Shown: piece by piece, positions 22,153 through 22,443 of the stretch | Numbering within the stretch: the first letter of the stretch is position 1 | Layout of the letters: every line of letters starts with the position of its first letter | IMG/VR virus record: IMGVR_UViG_3300028840_005126 | Span: 1-22,443 of that record | DNA length: 22,443 bases | Reading direction: 5' to 3' (one strand) | Source: a virus | The notes under the pieces: model-generated | What the model was told of the DNA's origin: nothing | Database searches by the model: none | What the model saw: only the letters and a program-made list of their open reading frames with translations | Program-made: the position numbers and the translations under genes

Positions 22153-22443
22153 ATGACGATTTATCATCATAAATTAATTTTTGATGTTGAGGCTTCGGAT
22201 GGTTCGTCAGAGTCGCCATCGGAATCGCCGAGCGAATCGCCAAGCCTGTCACCATCGGCCAGCGAAAGCCCGTCGGAGTCGCCATCGGAATCACCATCAG
22301 AGTCGCCGTCAGAATCACCGAGCCTGTCGCCGTCGGCCAGTGAGAGCCCCAGCGAGTCACCGTCTGAGTCACCCAGTGAGTCGCCATCGGAGAGCCCCTC
22401 ACTGTCACCATCGGCGTCAGAATCTCCGAGTGAATCGCCATCC
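22153..22443 (+). CDS. SPSE-repeat protein, 5' part (cut by window end)
   Basis: A frame open from ATG 22153 to the end of the window (97 codons), starting 3 bases after the propeller gene stop. It begins MTIYHHKLIFDVEASDGS and from residue 19 is SPSESPS, SPSLSPS and SPSASES repeat. The short N-terminal strand followed straight by the repeat suggests a stalk with a C-terminal domain beyond the window. There is no good ribosome site; coupling with the previous gene is likely. It is the third gene here with this repeat. Confidence 0.7.
   Translation, partial: MTIYHHKLIFDVEASDGSSESPSESPSESPSLSPSASESPSESPSESPSESPSESPSLSPSASESPSESPSESPSESPSESPSLSPSASESPSESPS
22207..22443 (+). repeat. SPSE repeat, third copy, runs off the window
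   Basis: At least 79 codons of the same Ser-Pro-Ser-Glu repeat, with the same SPSLSPSASESPSE higher-order unit as at 5807 and 14507. Serine codons are mixed (tcg, tca, agc, agt, tct). It continues past the window end. Confidence 0.9.

Overview
This window is the virion-structure arm of a tailed phage or prophage, all on the + strand and tightly packed: most genes overlap or sit within 40 bases of each other. The order follows the lambda-type siphovirus plan closely: large terminase (cut by the left edge), gpW joiner, gpB-type portal, protease with a nested scaffold, two decoration proteins, major capsid, FII-like, Z-like, U-like, tail tube, G/G-T with a -1 frameshift, tape measure, then tail-tip and appendage genes. 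The GC-rich core and the protein families would fit a phage of a proteobacterium-like Gram-negative host. A desulfobacterial host is only a guess; no host gene is visible.

Region 1 (1-2545): terminase C-terminus and a small HTH protein, then two AT-rich genes that interrupt the packaging module. One is a putative AP2-like plus PD-(D/E)XK nuclease. The other joins a sigma-region-4-like HTH, an RNA polymerase alpha-CTD-like segment and a Lar-like zinc ribbon. Just after it lie four CCG-headed units at exactly 11-bp spacing with an embedded TATAAT, a hairpin, and a 58-residue Cys-rich ORF. Region 2 (2549-10539): head and tail assembly genes, with an internal Shine-Dalgarno for a separate scaffold and two tandem slippery heptamers before a 12-bp stem for the G-T frameshift. 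Region 3 (10526-18033): tape measure, small tail-tip proteins, a discoidin-like protein with a long Ser-Pro-Ser-Glu repeat, and a tail protein separated by one in-frame TGA from a C93-type cysteine peptidase fused to kelch-like repeats. Region 4 (18021-22443): AT-richer accessory genes, namely a coiled-coil protein, an exported protein, a PEPE protein, small unknowns, a seven-repeat propeller protein and the start of another Ser-Pro-Ser-Glu protein.

The most notable points are the sigma4/alphaCTD/Lar-like fusion beside a helically phased repeat array, the same SPSE repeat in three separate virion-type genes, the in-frame TGA inside what looks like one tail polypeptide, and the propeller gene with a near-identical internal DNA duplication. 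No tRNA, rRNA, CRISPR array, integrase or insertion sequence was seen. There is no gene-free stretch longer than 300 bases.
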